Source of the DNA: Paraburkholderia phytofirmans PsJN
GTDB lineage: Bacteria > Pseudomonadota > Gammaproteobacteria > Burkholderiales > Burkholderiaceae
Assembly (NCBI RefSeq): GCF_000020125.1
Contig: NC_010681.1
Location: forward strand, 3,224,001-3,288,000
Length of the DNA: 64,000 nt
Direction of reading: 5' to 3'
The notes below the pieces were generated by a model. That model was not told where the DNA came from and did not search any database. It was given only the letters and a program-made list of their open reading frames with translations. A program made the position numbers and the translations under genes. Shown one piece after another: positions 49,972 to 60,237 of the stretch (position 1 is the stretch's first letter; the number at the start of each line of letters is the position of its first letter).

Positions 49972-51354
49972 ATGCCACACGCCCTGATTGTTGAAGACGA
50001 TCCCAATAGCCTGTCAGGCCTGTCCGCCATCCTGGCAGCCGACGGTTTTTCCGTCGATACCGCGACGACGATCGCGGAGGCCCGGGCCGCGTTGACGCGT
50101 TTCATTCCCGACGTCGTGCTGGTCGACCTGAACCTGCCGGACGGCAGCGGGCTCGACCTGCTGCAGCACCTGCCCGCCCATCCGCCCGGTGGCGCCCTGC
50201 CCGTGATCGTGATGACCGGCAATGCGACAGTGGAAAGCGCGATCGAAGGTTTGCGCCACGGCATCTGGGATTACCTGCTCAAGCCGGTCAACATTCCCCG
50301 TTTGCGCAGCCTGCTCGCGCGCATTCCGCGGCCATACGAACTGACCGAAGAAGTTCAGACGTTGCGCGCGTCGCTGCGTCAACTAGGTCGTTTCGGCTCG
50401 ATGCTCGGCCGCAGCGGCGCGATCCAGCACGTCTACGACACGATTGAACATATCGCGCCGACTGAAGCCGCTGTGCTGATTTCCGGCGAAACCGGCACCG
50501 GCAAGCAGATCGCGGCGCGCACGATGCACGACATGAGCCGGCGCCGCAAAGGTCCGTTCATCACGTTCGACTGCCGGAGCGCGAATAGCGCGGGCGTGCA
50601 ACGCTCGCTCGATAGCCTGCTGTTCGGTCACGAACGCGGCGCGTTCAACGGTGCCGAGCAGCGCGAACCGGGCCTGTTCGAACAGGCGAGCGGCGGCACG
50701 CTGTTCATCGAGGAAATCGCCGAGTTGCCGCGCGCCCAGCAGGAAGCGCTGTTGCGCGCGCTCGATTCGCAGACCTTTATGCGGGTCGGCGGCACGAATC
50801 AGGTGGTGACGGACTTCCGCCTAATCGCGTCGACGCGCAAAGCGCCGCGCGCGGCGGTAGCCGACGGCAGCCTGCACGAAGACCTGGCGCTACGCCTCGA
50901 AGCCGCAGCCGTCACGCTGCCGCCGCTGCGCGAGCGCGGCGAAGATCCGGCGCTGATCGCCCAGGCGGTCGTCGACGAGTTGAATCACGAAGGCTTGACT
51001 CGCGGCAGCGCGGAGAGCGCCAAACAGGTTGCGCCGAATTTCCTGCGCGAATGCCTCGCGTACGAATGGCCAGGCAATGTACGTGAATTGCAGGACCGCG
51101 TGCGGCGCGCGTATCACGCGTCCGGCGACGTGCTGGAGTCGCTGCGCGCCGACGAGGCCGGCTCGGCGAACGGCCGCGATCTGAACGGCAGTCGCGTGCA
51201 GGTCACCGTGGGCACGCCGCTCGCGGACGTCGAGGAAATGCTGATTCGCGCGACGCTCGACGCGGTCGGCGGTACGCGTCACCGGGCGGCGTCGCTGCTG
51301 GGTATCAGTCCCAAGACGCTATACAACAAGCTGCAGCGTATGCGCCTGAACTAA
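49972..51354 (+). CDS. Divergent sigma-54-type (NtrC-family) response regulator
   Basis: The 460-residue product has a receiver domain (residues 1-115; acceptor D52 in VLVDLNLPDGSG, lysine in LLKPVN), an AAA+ domain (about 145-375) and a Fis-type helix-turn-helix (AASLLGISPKTLYNKLQRM). Walker A is intact (GETGTGKQ). Several sigma-54-activator hallmarks are altered: GAFTGA is GAFNGA (223-228), Walker B ends EE instead of DE (247-248), the sensor I asparagine position is arginine (289), and the first arginine-finger position is histidine (302) while the second, R308, remains. It has no sensor kinase gene beside it. Possibly a non-canonical activator. Confidence 0.9.
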   Translation: MPHALIVEDDPNSLSGLSAILAADGFSVDTATTIAEARAALTRFIPDVVLVDLNLPDGSGLDLLQHLPAHPPGGALPVIVMTGNATVESAIEGLRHGIWDYLLKPVNIPRLRSLLARIPRPYELTEEVQTLRASLRQLGRFGSMLGRSGAIQHVYDTIEHIAPTEAAVLISGETGTGKQIAARTMHDMSRRRKGPFITFDCRSANSAGVQRSLDSLLFGHERGAFNGAEQREPGLFEQASGGTLFIEEIAELPRAQQEALLRALDSQTFMRVGGTNQVVTDFRLIASTRKAPRAAVADGSLHEDLALRLEAAAVTLPPLRERGEDPALIAQAVVDELNHEGLTRGSAESAKQVAPNFLRECLAYEWPGNVRELQDRVRRAYHASGDVLESLRADEAGSANGRDLNGSRVQVTVGTPLADVEEMLIRATLDAVGGTRHRAASLLGISPKTLYNKLQRMRLN

Positions 51355-51390
51355 CAGCCGCGGCGATCGTTTGCGGTTCGCCTTGAACGA

Positions 51391-51427
51391 AAAAACGGCG
51401 CCTTCATATTGAAGGCGCCGTTTTTTT
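51391..51427. terminator. Bidirectional terminator between the response regulator and nagZ
   Basis: A 16-bp near-perfect stem (AAAAACGGCGCCTTCA / TGAAGGCGCCGTTTTT) with a three-base loop is followed by TTTTTTT on the plus strand and by TTTTTTCG on the minus strand. It serves both convergent genes. Confidence 0.93.
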
Positions 51428-51454
51428 GCGATGCTTGCCGGGTGTTCGGGCTGC

Positions 51455-52483
51455 CTATGCAAACGCGCTACGCAACAGCGCCTGCGCTTGCAGATATTGC
51501 GGATCGGCGACCAGCTTGCTCCACTTCAACGCTTTGCCGCGCGGCCGCATGCGTTGCAAGCGCCGTTGCGATTCCTTCGACGGCGTGAAGCGCAGCGCAT
51601 CCAGCACCTTCTCCGCTTCGTCCGGCTGATTGCAGATCAGCACCATGTCGCAGCCGGCCTGCAGCGCGGCGCTCGCGCCTTCGGTCAGCGTGCCGCCCTG
51701 GCGCGCAGCTTCCATCGACAGATCGTCGCTGAAAATCGCGCCTTCAAAGCGCAGCTTGTTGCGAAGAATGTCCTGCAGCCAGACACGCGAGAAACCCGCC
51801 GGCTTCGAGTCGACCTGCGGATAGATCACATGCGCCGGAATCACCGACCCGAGCGACAGGCCGAGCCAGTCGTACGGCGCCACGTCGTCGCGCAAAATCT
51901 CCTCGAGCGAACGGTCGTCGACCGGCATGGCGACATGCGAATCCGCGTGGGCGAAGCCGTGTCCCGGGAAATGCTTGCCGCAATTGCTCATGCCGGCCAA
52001 GGCGAGTCCATGGTTCAGGCTCTTGGCGAGCAACGCCACCACGCGCGGATCGCGGTGGAACGAGCGGTCGCCGATTACCTGCGATTGTCCGTAGTTCAGA
52101 TCGAGCACCGGCGTAAAGCTCATGTCGATGCCGCATGCGCGCAGTTCCGTCGCGAGGATATAGCCGACGGCCGTCGTCACTTTGGTGGCGTGCAGCACGT
52201 CGCTGTCCCACAACGCGCCGAGCTTGCCCATTGCGGGCAGCACCGTGAAGCCGTCGGTGCGAAAGCGTTGCACGCGGCCGCCTTCGTGATCGACGGCGAT
52301 CAGCAGATCGTCGCGAATGTCGCGGATCGAATCGGTCAGCGCGATCAGTTGCGCGCGGCTCTCGTAGTGGCGCGCGAACAGGATCACGCCGCCGGTCATG
52401 GGATGGGCGAGGCGGCGCTTGTCGTCGTGGTTCAGCGTTTTGCCGACCACGTCGAGCATCACCGGTCCGGGAATGGTTTTCAT
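51455..52483 (-). CDS. nagZ: Beta-N-acetylhexosaminidase NagZ
   Basis: NagZ is the cytoplasmic glycosidase that removes GlcNAc from anhydro-muropeptides in cell-wall recycling, and so affects AmpC beta-lactamase induction where present. The 342-residue GH3 enzyme has MLDVVGKTL, the substrate motif DHEGGRVQRF, the catalytic loop KHFPGHGFAHADSH and the nucleophile region FSDDLSMEAA. The ATG is at 52483. It is the last gene of the minus-strand block and follows acpS after 69 bases. Confidence 0.96.
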   Translation of the reverse strand: MKTIPGPVMLDVVGKTLNHDDKRRLAHPMTGGVILFARHYESRAQLIALTDSIRDIRDDLLIAVDHEGGRVQRFRTDGFTVLPAMGKLGALWDSDVLHATKVTTAVGYILATELRACGIDMSFTPVLDLNYGQSQVIGDRSFHRDPRVVALLAKSLNHGLALAGMSNCGKHFPGHGFAHADSHVAMPVDDRSLEEILRDDVAPYDWLGLSLGSVIPAHVIYPQVDSKPAGFSRVWLQDILRNKLRFEGAIFSDDLSMEAARQGGTLTEGASAALQAGCDMVLICNQPDEAEKVLDALRFTPSKESQRRLQRMRPRGKALKWSKLVADPQYLQAQALLRSAFA

Positions 52484-52552
52484 CGATTTCCGCTGGAAAA
52501 AAGCCTGGAGCAAGAAGAGACGCGGCAGACCTTCGCCGCGTTCAAGGTATTT

Positions 52553-52975
52553 TTATTCGGCGATGTCGGCCGCGCCCGCTTGCGCCGTTTCCGCGATCAC
52601 GAACGACACCGCGTAGTCGCGCTCGTCGCTGATCGTCACGCGCGCCGTGATGCCGCGCGCGTCGAGCCACTCGGCCAGTTCACCGGACGCGACCACCATC
52701 GGCTCGCCGCTCGGTTTGTTGAGCGTTTGCAGCGCGCGCCAGGTCATCGGCCAGTGCATGCCGAGGCCGATCGCTTTCGAAAATGCTTCTTTCGCCGAGA
52801 AGCGCGTGGCGAGAAACGCGAGACCGCGCGCCGCCGAACGCGCGTGGCGCGCGTGATAGACGCGCAGTTCGTCGGGACCGAGCACCTTCTCGGCGAAGCG
52901 GCCGTTGGTGCGCGTCATGACCGCGGCCACGCGGCTGACCTGAACGATGTCCGTGCCGATGCCGTAGATCGCCAT
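52553..52975 (-). CDS. acpS: Holo-[acyl-carrier-protein] synthase AcpS
   Basis: AcpS transfers 4'-phosphopantetheine from CoA to acyl carrier protein. The 140-residue enzyme has the Mg-binding aspartate in [12 protein letters not shown] and the glutamate motif [13 protein letters not shown]. The C-terminus [17 protein letters not shown] is typical. It lies 15 bases after pdxJ on the same strand, the same pair as in E. coli. Confidence 0.97.
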   Translation of the reverse strand: MAIYGIGTDIVQVSRVAAVMTRTNGRFAEKVLGPDELRVYHARHARSAARGLAFLATRFSAKEAFSKAIGLGMHWPMTWRALQTLNKPSGEPMVVASGELAEWLDARGITARVTISDERDYAVSFVIAETAQAGAADIAE

Positions 52976-52990
52976 ACGCGAGCCGCCGCG

Positions 52991-53755
52991 TTACGAACGC
53001 GCGCCGAGACGCGCGGCGACCATGATCGCCTTCATCTCACGCACCGCGTTGTCCCAGCCGGCGAAGATCGCGTGCGCGACGATCGCGTGGCCGATATTCA
53101 GTTCGTCGATGCCCTCGATCGCTGCGATCTGCTGGACGTTCGTATAGTGCAGGCCGTGGCCCGCATTGACCTTGATGCCGAGCGTCCTGCCGAATTCGAC
53201 GGCGCGCACCACGCGCTCGAATTCGCGCTGCTGTTCGGCGGGATCGTGGGCTTCGGCGTAACGTCCGGTGTGCAGTTCGATCACCGGCGCGCCGGCTTCG
53301 TGCGCGGCGCGAATCTGCGTTTCGTCCGGATCGATGAAGAGCGACACGCGCGAGTTCGCGTCCGCGAGTTGCTTGCACGCGGCGCGTACGGCTTCGAACT
53401 GGCCGGCGACGTCGAGTCCACCTTCCGTCGTCAGCTCCTGACGTTTTTCCGGCACGAGGCACACGTCGTGAGGCTGCACTTCGCTGGCGATGTCGAGCAT
53501 CTCCTGCGTGACCGCGCACTCGAGATTCATGCGCGTTTGCAGAAGCGGGCGCAGCTTGCGCACGTCGGCGTCGACGATATGCCGGCGGTCTTCACGCAGA
53601 TGCAGCGTGATGACGTCCGCGCCGGCCTCTTCGGCCATCAGCGCGGCGCGGATCGGATCGGGATAGGACGTGCCGCGCGCGTTGCGCAGCGTGGCGACGT
53701 GATCGATGTTCACGCCCAGGTCAATCACATTCGGCGACGTAAGAAAGAAGCTCAT
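52991..53755 (-). CDS. pdxJ: Pyridoxine 5'-phosphate synthase PdxJ
   Basis: PdxJ closes the ring of pyridoxine 5'-phosphate from 1-deoxyxylulose-5-phosphate and aminoacetone phosphate derivative. The 254-residue TIM barrel has [29 protein letters not shown], the catalytic glutamate in [17 protein letters not shown], and [10 protein letters not shown] near the phosphate site. The ATG at 53755 overlaps the recO stop codon (ATGA), showing coupling. A longer frame back to 54283 lies within recO and is a shadow. Confidence 0.97.
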   Translation of the reverse strand: MSFFLTSPNVIDLGVNIDHVATLRNARGTSYPDPIRAALMAEEAGADVITLHLREDRRHIVDADVRKLRPLLQTRMNLECAVTQEMLDIASEVQPHDVCLVPEKRQELTTEGGLDVAGQFEAVRAACKQLADANSRVSLFIDPDETQIRAAHEAGAPVIELHTGRYAEAHDPAEQQREFERVVRAVEFGRTLGIKVNAGHGLHYTNVQQIAAIEGIDELNIGHAIVAHAIFAGWDNAVREMKAIMVAARLGARS

Positions 53756-54681
53756 AAGTTCTGCAAGTCGATCAGGATCTGGCGCGTCGCGAGCGGCGTG
53801 CCGCCAAGGTAAGTGTTGAGCAGAAAGCGCATCAGCGTTTTGCTTTGCGCCACCGTCTGCGCTCGATGGTAATCGTCCTGCTCCATGTCGAGCAAGGTTT
53901 GACCCGCGATCACCGGCCAAAGCGCGGGCAGATCGTCGGAGGCTTCGCGCACGCCGCGCTCCGGATCGAACACGTAGCGGCCATCGGCCAGCACCGCTTT
54001 GCGCGCGACCGTGCGATCCAGCGCCATCGCGTAACCGGTTTCGCGCAGCAGCACGCGCTCGAACGAACGCAGCACCTGCACGGGCGGCTCGTCGTGCGCG
54101 AGACGCGTCATCGTGACGACGTAGTGATGGAACAGTTGCGGATGCGGGTCTTCGCGCGCGCAGAACTTGACCAGCAGTTCGTTGACGTAGAAGCCGCACA
54201 ACAGCGCGTCGCCGGCCAGCGGCAACATGCCGCCGACCCATTCGGCGCCGGTCAGCGTGCGCACTTCGGATTTGCCCGACCACGAGAGCGCAAGCGGCTG
54301 GAACGTCTGCAGCACGCCGCGCAGCGCGGAGTGCGGACGCTTCGCGCCCTTCGCGACGAGCGCGAGACGGCCGTGATCGCGCGACAGCACGTCGATGATC
54401 AGACTGGTCTCGCGATACGGATAGCTATGGAGAACGAACGCGGGTTGCTCCGCGATCCGGTAGTCGGACGCGGAGATGCGCGGCGCGCGGCGAGTGGGCG
54501 TTTTCCGTGGCTCGCCTTCGGCGCCTTCGGCGCCTTGAGCACTTTTGGCCGATGAAGATTTTCTGGTGCTACGCGCCGGTTTGGACGCGGGTTTGGACAA
54601 ATCGCGTGCCGGCGCGGCCGGCTCCGAATCGTCCGGGTCGGTGTCGGAATTCAGCGTCATCCACGCGTCATTCGTACCCAT
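53752..54681 (-). CDS. recO: DNA repair protein RecO with low-complexity N-terminal extension
   Basis: RecO loads RecA with RecR in recombinational repair. The core begins at about residue 70 with [20 protein letters not shown], the OB-fold, followed by [12 protein letters not shown] and the helical domain to [11 protein letters not shown]. The first 65 residues are a serine/lysine/alanine-rich tail that is absent from E. coli RecO. The ATG at 54681 (MGTNDAW) overlaps era by 14 bases and was chosen because Burkholderia RecO proteins start MGTNDA-; an ATG at 54660 is an alternative. Confidence 0.94.
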   Translation of the reverse strand: MGTNDAWMTLNSDTDPDDSEPAAPARDLSKPASKPARSTRKSSSAKSAQGAEGAEGEPRKTPTRRAPRISASDYRIAEQPAFVLHSYPYRETSLIIDVLSRDHGRLALVAKGAKRPHSALRGVLQTFQPLALSWSGKSEVRTLTGAEWVGGMLPLAGDALLCGFYVNELLVKFCAREDPHPQLFHHYVVTMTRLAHDEPPVQVLRSFERVLLRETGYAMALDRTVARKAVLADGRYVFDPERGVREASDDLPALWPVIAGQTLLDMEQDDYHRAQTVAQSKTLMRFLLNTYLGGTPLATRQILIDLQNL

Positions 54682-55567
54682 ACGCACGAAGTCCGGCTTC
54701 GTTGTCGGCCCAGCCGCTCTTGACCTTGATGAAGGTTTCCAGATACACCGGACCGTCGAACAGCTTTTCCATATCGAGGCGCGCTTCGGTGCTGATCTGT
54801 TTCAGCTTGGCACCCTTCTGCCCGATGATCATCGCCTTATGCGTGTCGCGTTCGACCATGATGGTCGCGAAAATGCGGCGCAGACGCCCTTCGGTTTCGA
54901 ACTTGTCGATCAGCACGGTGCTCGTGTACGGCAACTCGTCGCCGGTCCAGCGGAACACTTTCTCGCGCAGGATTTCCGCGGCGAGGAAGCGCTCGCTGCG
55001 ATCGGTCAGGTCGTCTTCGCCGTAGATCGGCGCGCCTTCCGGCAGGAACGGCTTGACGGTCGCCATCAAACGTTTGATGTCGTCCAGATTTTTCGCCGAC
55101 AGCGGCACGATCTCAGCGAACTTGTGCAGCGCGCTCACCTGCTGCATGAACGGAAACAGCGAATCCTTATCCGACACGCGATCGAGCTTGTTAGCGATCA
55201 GCAGCGTGGGCACCGACGGCGGAATCAGGTCGAGCACCTTCTGATCGTCCGGGCCGAAACGGCCGGCTTCGATCACGAACAGGATCGCGTCGACCGAAGT
55301 CAGCGTGGACGTGACCGCGCGATTGAGCGAACGGTTCAGTGCGCCGCTGTGCTTGGTCTGAAAACCCGGCGTGTCGACAAAAATGTATTGCGCGTCGTCG
55401 AGCGTATGAATGCCCGTGATGCGATGGCGCGTGGTCTGCGCCTTGCGCGACGTGATACTGACTTTCTGGCCGACCAGCGCATTCATCAGCGTGGATTTGC
55501 CGACGTTGGGGCGGCCGACGATCGCGACCATGCCGCAGCGAAAACCAGTGGGAGTGGGAGTGTTCAT
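54668..55567 (-). CDS. era: GTPase Era
   Basis: Era is an essential GTPase in 16S rRNA maturation and 30S assembly. The 299-residue product has G1 [10 protein letters not shown]3 DTPGFQ, G4 NKLD, G5 SAKNL and a C-terminal KH RNA-binding domain with [12 protein letters not shown]. The start [12 protein letters not shown] is at 55567. It follows rnc after 54 bases and overlaps recO, giving the conserved rnc-era-recO operon. Confidence 0.98.
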   Translation of the reverse strand: MNTPTPTGFRCGMVAIVGRPNVGKSTLMNALVGQKVSITSRKAQTTRHRITGIHTLDDAQYIFVDTPGFQTKHSGALNRSLNRAVTSTLTSVDAILFVIEAGRFGPDDQKVLDLIPPSVPTLLIANKLDRVSDKDSLFPFMQQVSALHKFAEIVPLSAKNLDDIKRLMATVKPFLPEGAPIYGEDDLTDRSERFLAAEILREKVFRWTGDELPYTSTVLIDKFETEGRLRRIFATIMVERDTHKAMIIGQKGAKLKQISTEARLDMEKLFDGPVYLETFIKVKSGWADNEAGLRAYGYE

Positions 55568-55621
55568 ATTCGGGCTACGGCAAGTTCGGATCGACGCGCG
55601 GGAATGGCGCGCCGATGGCAA

Positions 55622-56878
55622 TCAATGGCCCGCGTCGGCGACGCGCGTTTGCACCGCGTCGGCTACGCCGGGTTCGTGTTCGGTGGGTGCCGCCGCCGCG
55701 CTCGGCACGGGCACGGGCACGGCGGGACCAGGCGTGGCCTCGCGGCTGCGGTGTTTGTCGACGCTGCGGACTGCGACGGTTTCTGGCTTCGCTTCCGGTT
55801 TGGATTCAGCGGGTTTGGCCTCGGCGGGTTTCGCATCCGCGGCCTTGGTGTCGAGCTTTTCGGCGGCTTTTTCCGCTGCGACTTTGTCAGCGGACTTGTC
55901 GCCCGCGTGAGCGGCCGTCTTCTCTGCTTTCTCGGCGCGCTCGGTTTTGTCCGGTCCGCTGTACTCCACATGCGCGGCCCGAATCACTGCCAACGGCGCG
56001 GCTGTCGCGGTCAACGCCGGGCGTTCGGTTGCGGGCTCCGCGGCCGCGCGCGATTCGCCACGCCCCGCTCCGCGCTCGCTCTTGCGATCCGGACTGCGCA
56101 AATCCAGCGCCGCTTGCACGCCCGTCACACCGGGCACGATCTCCAACTCGGCATGCTTCGCCGCGCGAGCGCCTTTCGAGCGCTTGGGCTTGGCGACGAC
56201 AGCGGGCGCCGCGGCCATGACTTCGTCGAGTGCTTTCTTGGCCGCTGCCTGCTCCGCCGCGCGACGGCTCGCGCCGGAACCGGACACTTTCACGTCCAGC
56301 TTCGGCACCGTGCACTCGACTTCGAATTGCTGATTGTGCGCCGCACCATGCGTTGCGACGACCGTATACGTGGGCAGCGCGATCTTGTGACCTTGCAAAT
56401 ACTCCTGCAGCAGCGTCTTGGCATCCTTGCCGAGCGTGCGCGGATCGATGTGATCCAGAATTGGTACGTAAAGGCGCTTGATGACTGTTTGGGCGGCGTC
56501 GAAGCCACCGTCGAGGAACACGGCGCCCAGCACTGCTTCGAGCGTGTCAGCGAGAATGGAGGGCCGGCGGAAGCCGCCGCTGCGCAACTCGCCTTCGCCC
56601 AGCCGCAAACCTTCGGAAATATTCAGGGCCTGAGCAATCTCGTAGAGCGACTGCTGCTTGACCAGGTTGGCGCGGACGCGCGACAGGTCGCCTTCGTCCA
56701 ATTTGCCGAAACGTTGGAACAAAAGCGCGGCCACCGCGCAATTTAGAACGGAGTCGCCAAGAAACTCGAGCCGTTCGTTATGCGTGGAACTGTGACTGCG
56801 GTGCGTTAAAGCCTGGCGCAACAATTCCGCATTGCGAAATTCGTAGCGCAGACGGCTTTCCAACGGAGATAGGGGCAT
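55622..56878 (-). CDS. rnc: Ribonuclease III with long low-complexity C-terminal tail
   Basis: RNase III processes rRNA precursors and structured mRNAs. Residues 1-150 hold the nuclease domain, with [13 protein letters not shown] and the later [15 protein letters not shown] acidic ligands. Residues 155-222 hold the dsRNA-binding domain (LQEYLQG to [16 protein letters not shown]). A tail of nearly 200 residues follows, rich in alanine, lysine, glutamate and proline, which is absent from E. coli RNase III (226 residues). The start [10 protein letters not shown] is at 56878. It is followed by era. Confidence 0.97.
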   Translation of the reverse strand: MPLSPLESRLRYEFRNAELLRQALTHRSHSSTHNERLEFLGDSVLNCAVAALLFQRFGKLDEGDLSRVRANLVKQQSLYEIAQALNISEGLRLGEGELRSGGFRRPSILADTLEAVLGAVFLDGGFDAAQTVIKRLYVPILDHIDPRTLGKDAKTLLQEYLQGHKIALPTYTVVATHGAAHNQQFEVECTVPKLDVKVSGSGASRRAAEQAAAKKALDEVMAAAPAVVAKPKRSKGARAAKHAELEIVPGVTGVQAALDLRSPDRKSERGAGRGESRAAAEPATERPALTATAAPLAVIRAAHVEYSGPDKTERAEKAEKTAAHAGDKSADKVAAEKAAEKLDTKAADAKPAEAKPAESKPEAKPETVAVRSVDKHRSREATPGPAVPVPVPSAAAAPTEHEPGVADAVQTRVADAGH

Positions 56879-57063
56879 GGGCAGAGTATAACGCGGGCGC
56901 CAGACCCGGCGAAAACGCGGGGCGGCCAGCGGAAAAAGCGTGGTGAAGCGACGTTACCGCGGGATCTTAAAGTAGCGTGAGAACACGCCGCGGCTCATGC
57001 GGCCTGGTGAAGGCCAACTGCGAGCGAGGCACGCGGCGTGTCGTGCAATCAACGCAAACGAAC

Positions 57064-57957
57064 TCAGTTGAATGAGCCGATGCGCTTCAGATTGCTGAAG
57101 TTCATCCAGATAAAAAACGCGCGGCCGACGACATTCTTGTCGGGTGCGAAACCCCAGTAACGGCTGTCCGCGCTGTTATCGCGGTTGTCACCCATCATGA
57201 AGTAGTTGCCCGGCGGCACCTTGCAGATCACGCCGCGTGCGTTGTACGTGCAGTTGTCGCGATACGGATAATCTTCGGCGCCGACGATAAACGGCGGCAC
57301 GGCGGGATTGTTTAGGATCGCGTTCTTGCGGCCGTCGAGATCTTCTTCGAACTGTTTCGCGTAACCCATGCGTTCGTCGTCGAGATAATCGGGCAGCGGC
57401 GTTTCCGGTACAGGCTTGCCGTTGATCGTGAGTTGCTTGTCCTGATACGCGACGGTGTCGCCCGGCAAGCCGATCACGCGCTTGATGTAGTCGACCGATT
57501 CGTCTTTCGGATAACGGAACACCACCACGTCGCCGCGTTGGAGCGGACGGCCTTCGGTGATTTTCGTGTTGGTGATCGGCAGACGGATGCCGTAATCGAA
57601 TTTATTGACGAGGATGAAGTCGCCCACCAGCAGCGTCGGCACCATCGAACCCGACGGAATCTTGAACGGCTCGACCACGAACGAGCGCACCACGAACACC
57701 ACCAGAATCACCGGGAAAAAACTCGCCGAATACTCGAGCCACCACGGCTGGCGCAGCTTGTCGTCACGCAGACGCGCGCGCGTTTGCGCGGCGTTTTCAT
57801 CGGCGAAACGCTCGCCGATGCGTGCCTGCTGGCGGTCGAACTCGGCGACCACGGCTTCCGCCGCGCGGCGCCGTTGCGGCATGAAAACCAGTTTGTCTGC
57901 GACCCATGCGACGCCCGTCAAAATGACGAGCACAAAAAGAATCAGCGCAAAATTCAT
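57064..57957 (-). CDS. lepB: Signal peptidase I LepB
   Basis: LepB cleaves signal peptides from exported proteins. The 297-residue product has an N-terminal span (FALILFVLVILTGVAWVAD), a second span near residue 90 (FFPVILVVFVVRSFVV), the catalytic serine in IPSGSMVPTL, the general-base lysine in DYIKRVIGLPGD and box E GDNRDNSADSR. It lies between lepA (18 bases upstream) and rnc, in the classical order. Confidence 0.98.
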   Translation of the reverse strand: MNFALILFVLVILTGVAWVADKLVFMPQRRRAAEAVVAEFDRQQARIGERFADENAAQTRARLRDDKLRQPWWLEYSASFFPVILVVFVVRSFVVEPFKIPSGSMVPTLLVGDFILVNKFDYGIRLPITNTKITEGRPLQRGDVVVFRYPKDESVDYIKRVIGLPGDTVAYQDKQLTINGKPVPETPLPDYLDDERMGYAKQFEEDLDGRKNAILNNPAVPPFIVGAEDYPYRDNCTYNARGVICKVPPGNYFMMGDNRDNSADSRYWGFAPDKNVVGRAFFIWMNFSNLKRIGSFN

Positions 57958-57975
57958 AGGGTTCCGTTGTTCGTC

Positions 57976-59769
57976 TTATTTGTCTTCGACACGCAAAATC
58001 GCGAGGAAAGCCTCTTGCGGAATCTCGACCGATCCCACCTGCTTCATTCGCTTCTTGCCTGCCTTTTGCTTTTCCAGCAGCTTCTTCTTACGCGAGATAT
58101 CGCCGCCGTAGCATTTTGCCAGCACGTTCTTACGCAATGCTTTAATGTTCTCGCGCGCAATAATGTTCGCGCCGATGGTGGCCTGAATCGCGACGTCGTA
58201 CATTTGACGCGGAATCAGTTCACGCATTTTCGCCGCCACTTCGCGGCCGCGATACTGGCTTTGCGAACGGTGCACGATGACCGACAGCGCGTCGACCTTG
58301 TCGCCGTTGATCAGCATGTCGACCTTCACGACGTCTGCCGCGCGGTATTCCTTGAACTCGTAATCCATCGACGCATAGCCGCGCGAAATCGACTTCAGAC
58401 GATCGAAGAAATCGAGTACGACTTCGCCCATCGGAATTTCGTAGGTCAGTTGCACCTGACGGCCGTGATACTGCATGTTGATCTGCGTGCCGCGCTTTTG
58501 CGTGCACAGCGTGATCACCGAGCCGACATAGTCTTGCGGCATGTACAGGTTCACGGTGACGATCGGCTCGCGCACTTCTTCGATCTTCGACGGCTCCGGC
58601 ATCTTGGCCGGATTCTCGACCATGATGGTCGTGCCGTCGCGCTGCAGGACTTCGTACACCACGGTCGGCGCCGTGGTGATCAGATCCATGTCGAACTCGC
58701 GCTCCAGCCGTTCCTGCACGATCTCCATGTGCAACAGACCGAGGAAGCCGCAACGGAAACCGAAACCGAGCGCCTGCGACACTTCCGGCTCGTACATCAG
58801 CGAGGCGTCGTTCAGCTTCAGCTTTTCGAGCGAATCGCGCAGCGCGTCGTACTGGTTTGCTTCGACCGGATAGAGACCGGCGAACACCTGCGGCTTCACT
58901 TCCTTGAAACCGGGCAGCGGCTCGGGCGCCGGACGGTTCACCAGCGTCACGGTGTCGCCCACTTTCGCGGCAGCCAGTTCCTTGATGCCGGCGATGATGA
59001 AACCCACCTGCCCGGCCGACAGCGATTCCAGATTCTTCGACTTGGGCGTGAACACGCCGACATGCTCGACCGGATACTGCGCGCCGGTCGCCATCATGCG
59101 GATCTTGTCCTTGGGACGCAGCGTACCGTTGACGATACGCACCAGCATCACGACGCCGACGTAGTTGTCGAACCACGAGTCGATGATCAGCGCCTGCAGC
59201 GGCGCTTCCGGATCGCCCTTGGGCGGCGGCACTTTGGCGACCAGCGCTTCGAGCACGTCTTCGACGCCGAGACCGGTTTTCGCGCTGCAATGCGTGGCGT
59301 CGGTCGCGTCGATGCCGATCACGTCTTCGATTTCGGCAATCGCGTTTTCAGGGTTCGCCGCCGGCAGATCGATCTTGTTGAGCACCGGAATCACGTCGAC
59401 GCCGAGCTCGATCGCCGTATAGCAGTTGGCGACGGTTTGCGCTTCCACGCCCTGGCTCGCGTCCACGACCAGCAACGCGCCTTCACATGCGGACAGCGAG
59501 CGGCTGACTTCGTACGAGAAGTCGACGTGGCCCGGCGTGTCGATCATGTTCAGGTTGTACACCTCACCGTTACGGGCTTTGTACGTCAGTGCGGCGGTTT
59601 GTGCCTTGATGGTGATGCCGCGCTCGCGTTCGAGATCCATCGAATCGAGCACTTGAGATTCCATCTCGCGGTCGGACAGGCCGCCGCAAATCTGGATGAT
59701 GCGATCGGCGAGCGTCGACTTGCCATGGTCGATGTGCGCAATGATCGAGAAGTTACGAATATGATCCAT
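57976..59769 (-). CDS. lepA: Elongation factor 4 (LepA)
   Basis: LepA is a ribosome-associated GTPase implicated in initiation and assembly. The 597-residue product has G1 [10 protein letters not shown]3 DTPGHVDF and G4 NKIDLP, the EF-G-like domains II, III and V and the unique C-terminal domain ([19 protein letters not shown]). The ATG at 59769 follows the terminator of the preceding mucD-grx transcript, so lepA probably has its own promoter. Confidence 0.98.
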   Translation of the reverse strand: MDHIRNFSIIAHIDHGKSTLADRIIQICGGLSDREMESQVLDSMDLERERGITIKAQTAALTYKARNGEVYNLNMIDTPGHVDFSYEVSRSLSACEGALLVVDASQGVEAQTVANCYTAIELGVDVIPVLNKIDLPAANPENAIAEIEDVIGIDATDATHCSAKTGLGVEDVLEALVAKVPPPKGDPEAPLQALIIDSWFDNYVGVVMLVRIVNGTLRPKDKIRMMATGAQYPVEHVGVFTPKSKNLESLSAGQVGFIIAGIKELAAAKVGDTVTLVNRPAPEPLPGFKEVKPQVFAGLYPVEANQYDALRDSLEKLKLNDASLMYEPEVSQALGFGFRCGFLGLLHMEIVQERLEREFDMDLITTAPTVVYEVLQRDGTTIMVENPAKMPEPSKIEEVREPIVTVNLYMPQDYVGSVITLCTQKRGTQINMQYHGRQVQLTYEIPMGEVVLDFFDRLKSISRGYASMDYEFKEYRAADVVKVDMLINGDKVDALSVIVHRSQSQYRGREVAAKMRELIPRQMYDVAIQATIGANIIARENIKALRKNVLAKCYGGDISRKKKLLEKQKAGKKRMKQVGSVEIPQEAFLAILRVEDK

Positions 59770-59785
59770 TCAGTGCCGATCAAGC

Positions 59786-59820
59786 AAAAAAGGCGCGCTC
59801 GGACAATAGCGGAGCACGCC
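59786..59820 (-). terminator. Terminator after the rpoE-rseAB-mucD-grx transcript
   Basis: The stem GGCGTGCTC / GAGCGCGCC (one mismatch, read on the minus strand) is followed by TTTTTTGC. It separates the sigma-E cluster from lepA. Confidence 0.82.
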
Positions 59821-59973
59821 TTGTAAGTAGGTGAAAAACCTATCTATTTTAGCCGAAAAGGCTATCGCCCGGCGCATCTTGCGAAGCTCGGGCGGAAAAG
59901 ACGGCTCAGGAGAGGCGTGAGACTCGGTGTGAACGGCGCGGCGTCGGCGCTACGTTCGAGCTCTTGAGCAAGC

Positions 59974-60237
59974 TCAGAGCCTAGCCGCAACCCGTGCGGC
60001 GAGCGCGGCACGAACCCGCGCTTCGTCGAGGTGATAGTGACACAACTCGACGCCGTCGCAGACCAGAACCGGCACCAGTTCGTTATAACGGGCTTCCAGC
60101 ACGGGATCGGTGTCGACGTCGATCACCTCGACCTGCGCGCCGAATTCGGCCAGCAAAGGCTCGAGCGCGGCATGCAGGTCGTCGCACAGGTGGCACCACG
60201 CGCGCCCGTAGAGCGTGAGCGGCGCCGCCTTCGTCAT
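59974..60237 (-). CDS. Glutaredoxin-like protein (DUF836 family)
   Basis: The 87-residue product is a thioredoxin-fold protein with a CxxC-type site in RAWCHLCDDL and the cis-proline context ELVPVLVCDG. DUF836 proteins are regarded as small glutaredoxin-like redox proteins without a proven substrate. Its ATG overlaps the mucD stop codon (ATGA), so it is translationally coupled to a periplasmic protease, although it has no signal peptide and should stay in the cytoplasm. Confidence 0.9.
   Translation of the reverse strand: MTKAAPLTLYGRAWCHLCDDLHAALEPLLAEFGAQVEVIDVDTDPVLEARYNELVPVLVCDGVELCHYHLDEARVRAALAARVAARL

Noticed and set aside
57433..59826. Very long open frames on the strand opposite real genes (for example 57433-59826, 51431-53812, 17012-18997, 30583-32613)
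   Set aside because: They mirror lepA, nagZ/acpS/pdxJ, carB and the glycosyltransferase. They are rich in histidine and arginine, show no domain and are expected in GC-rich DNA.
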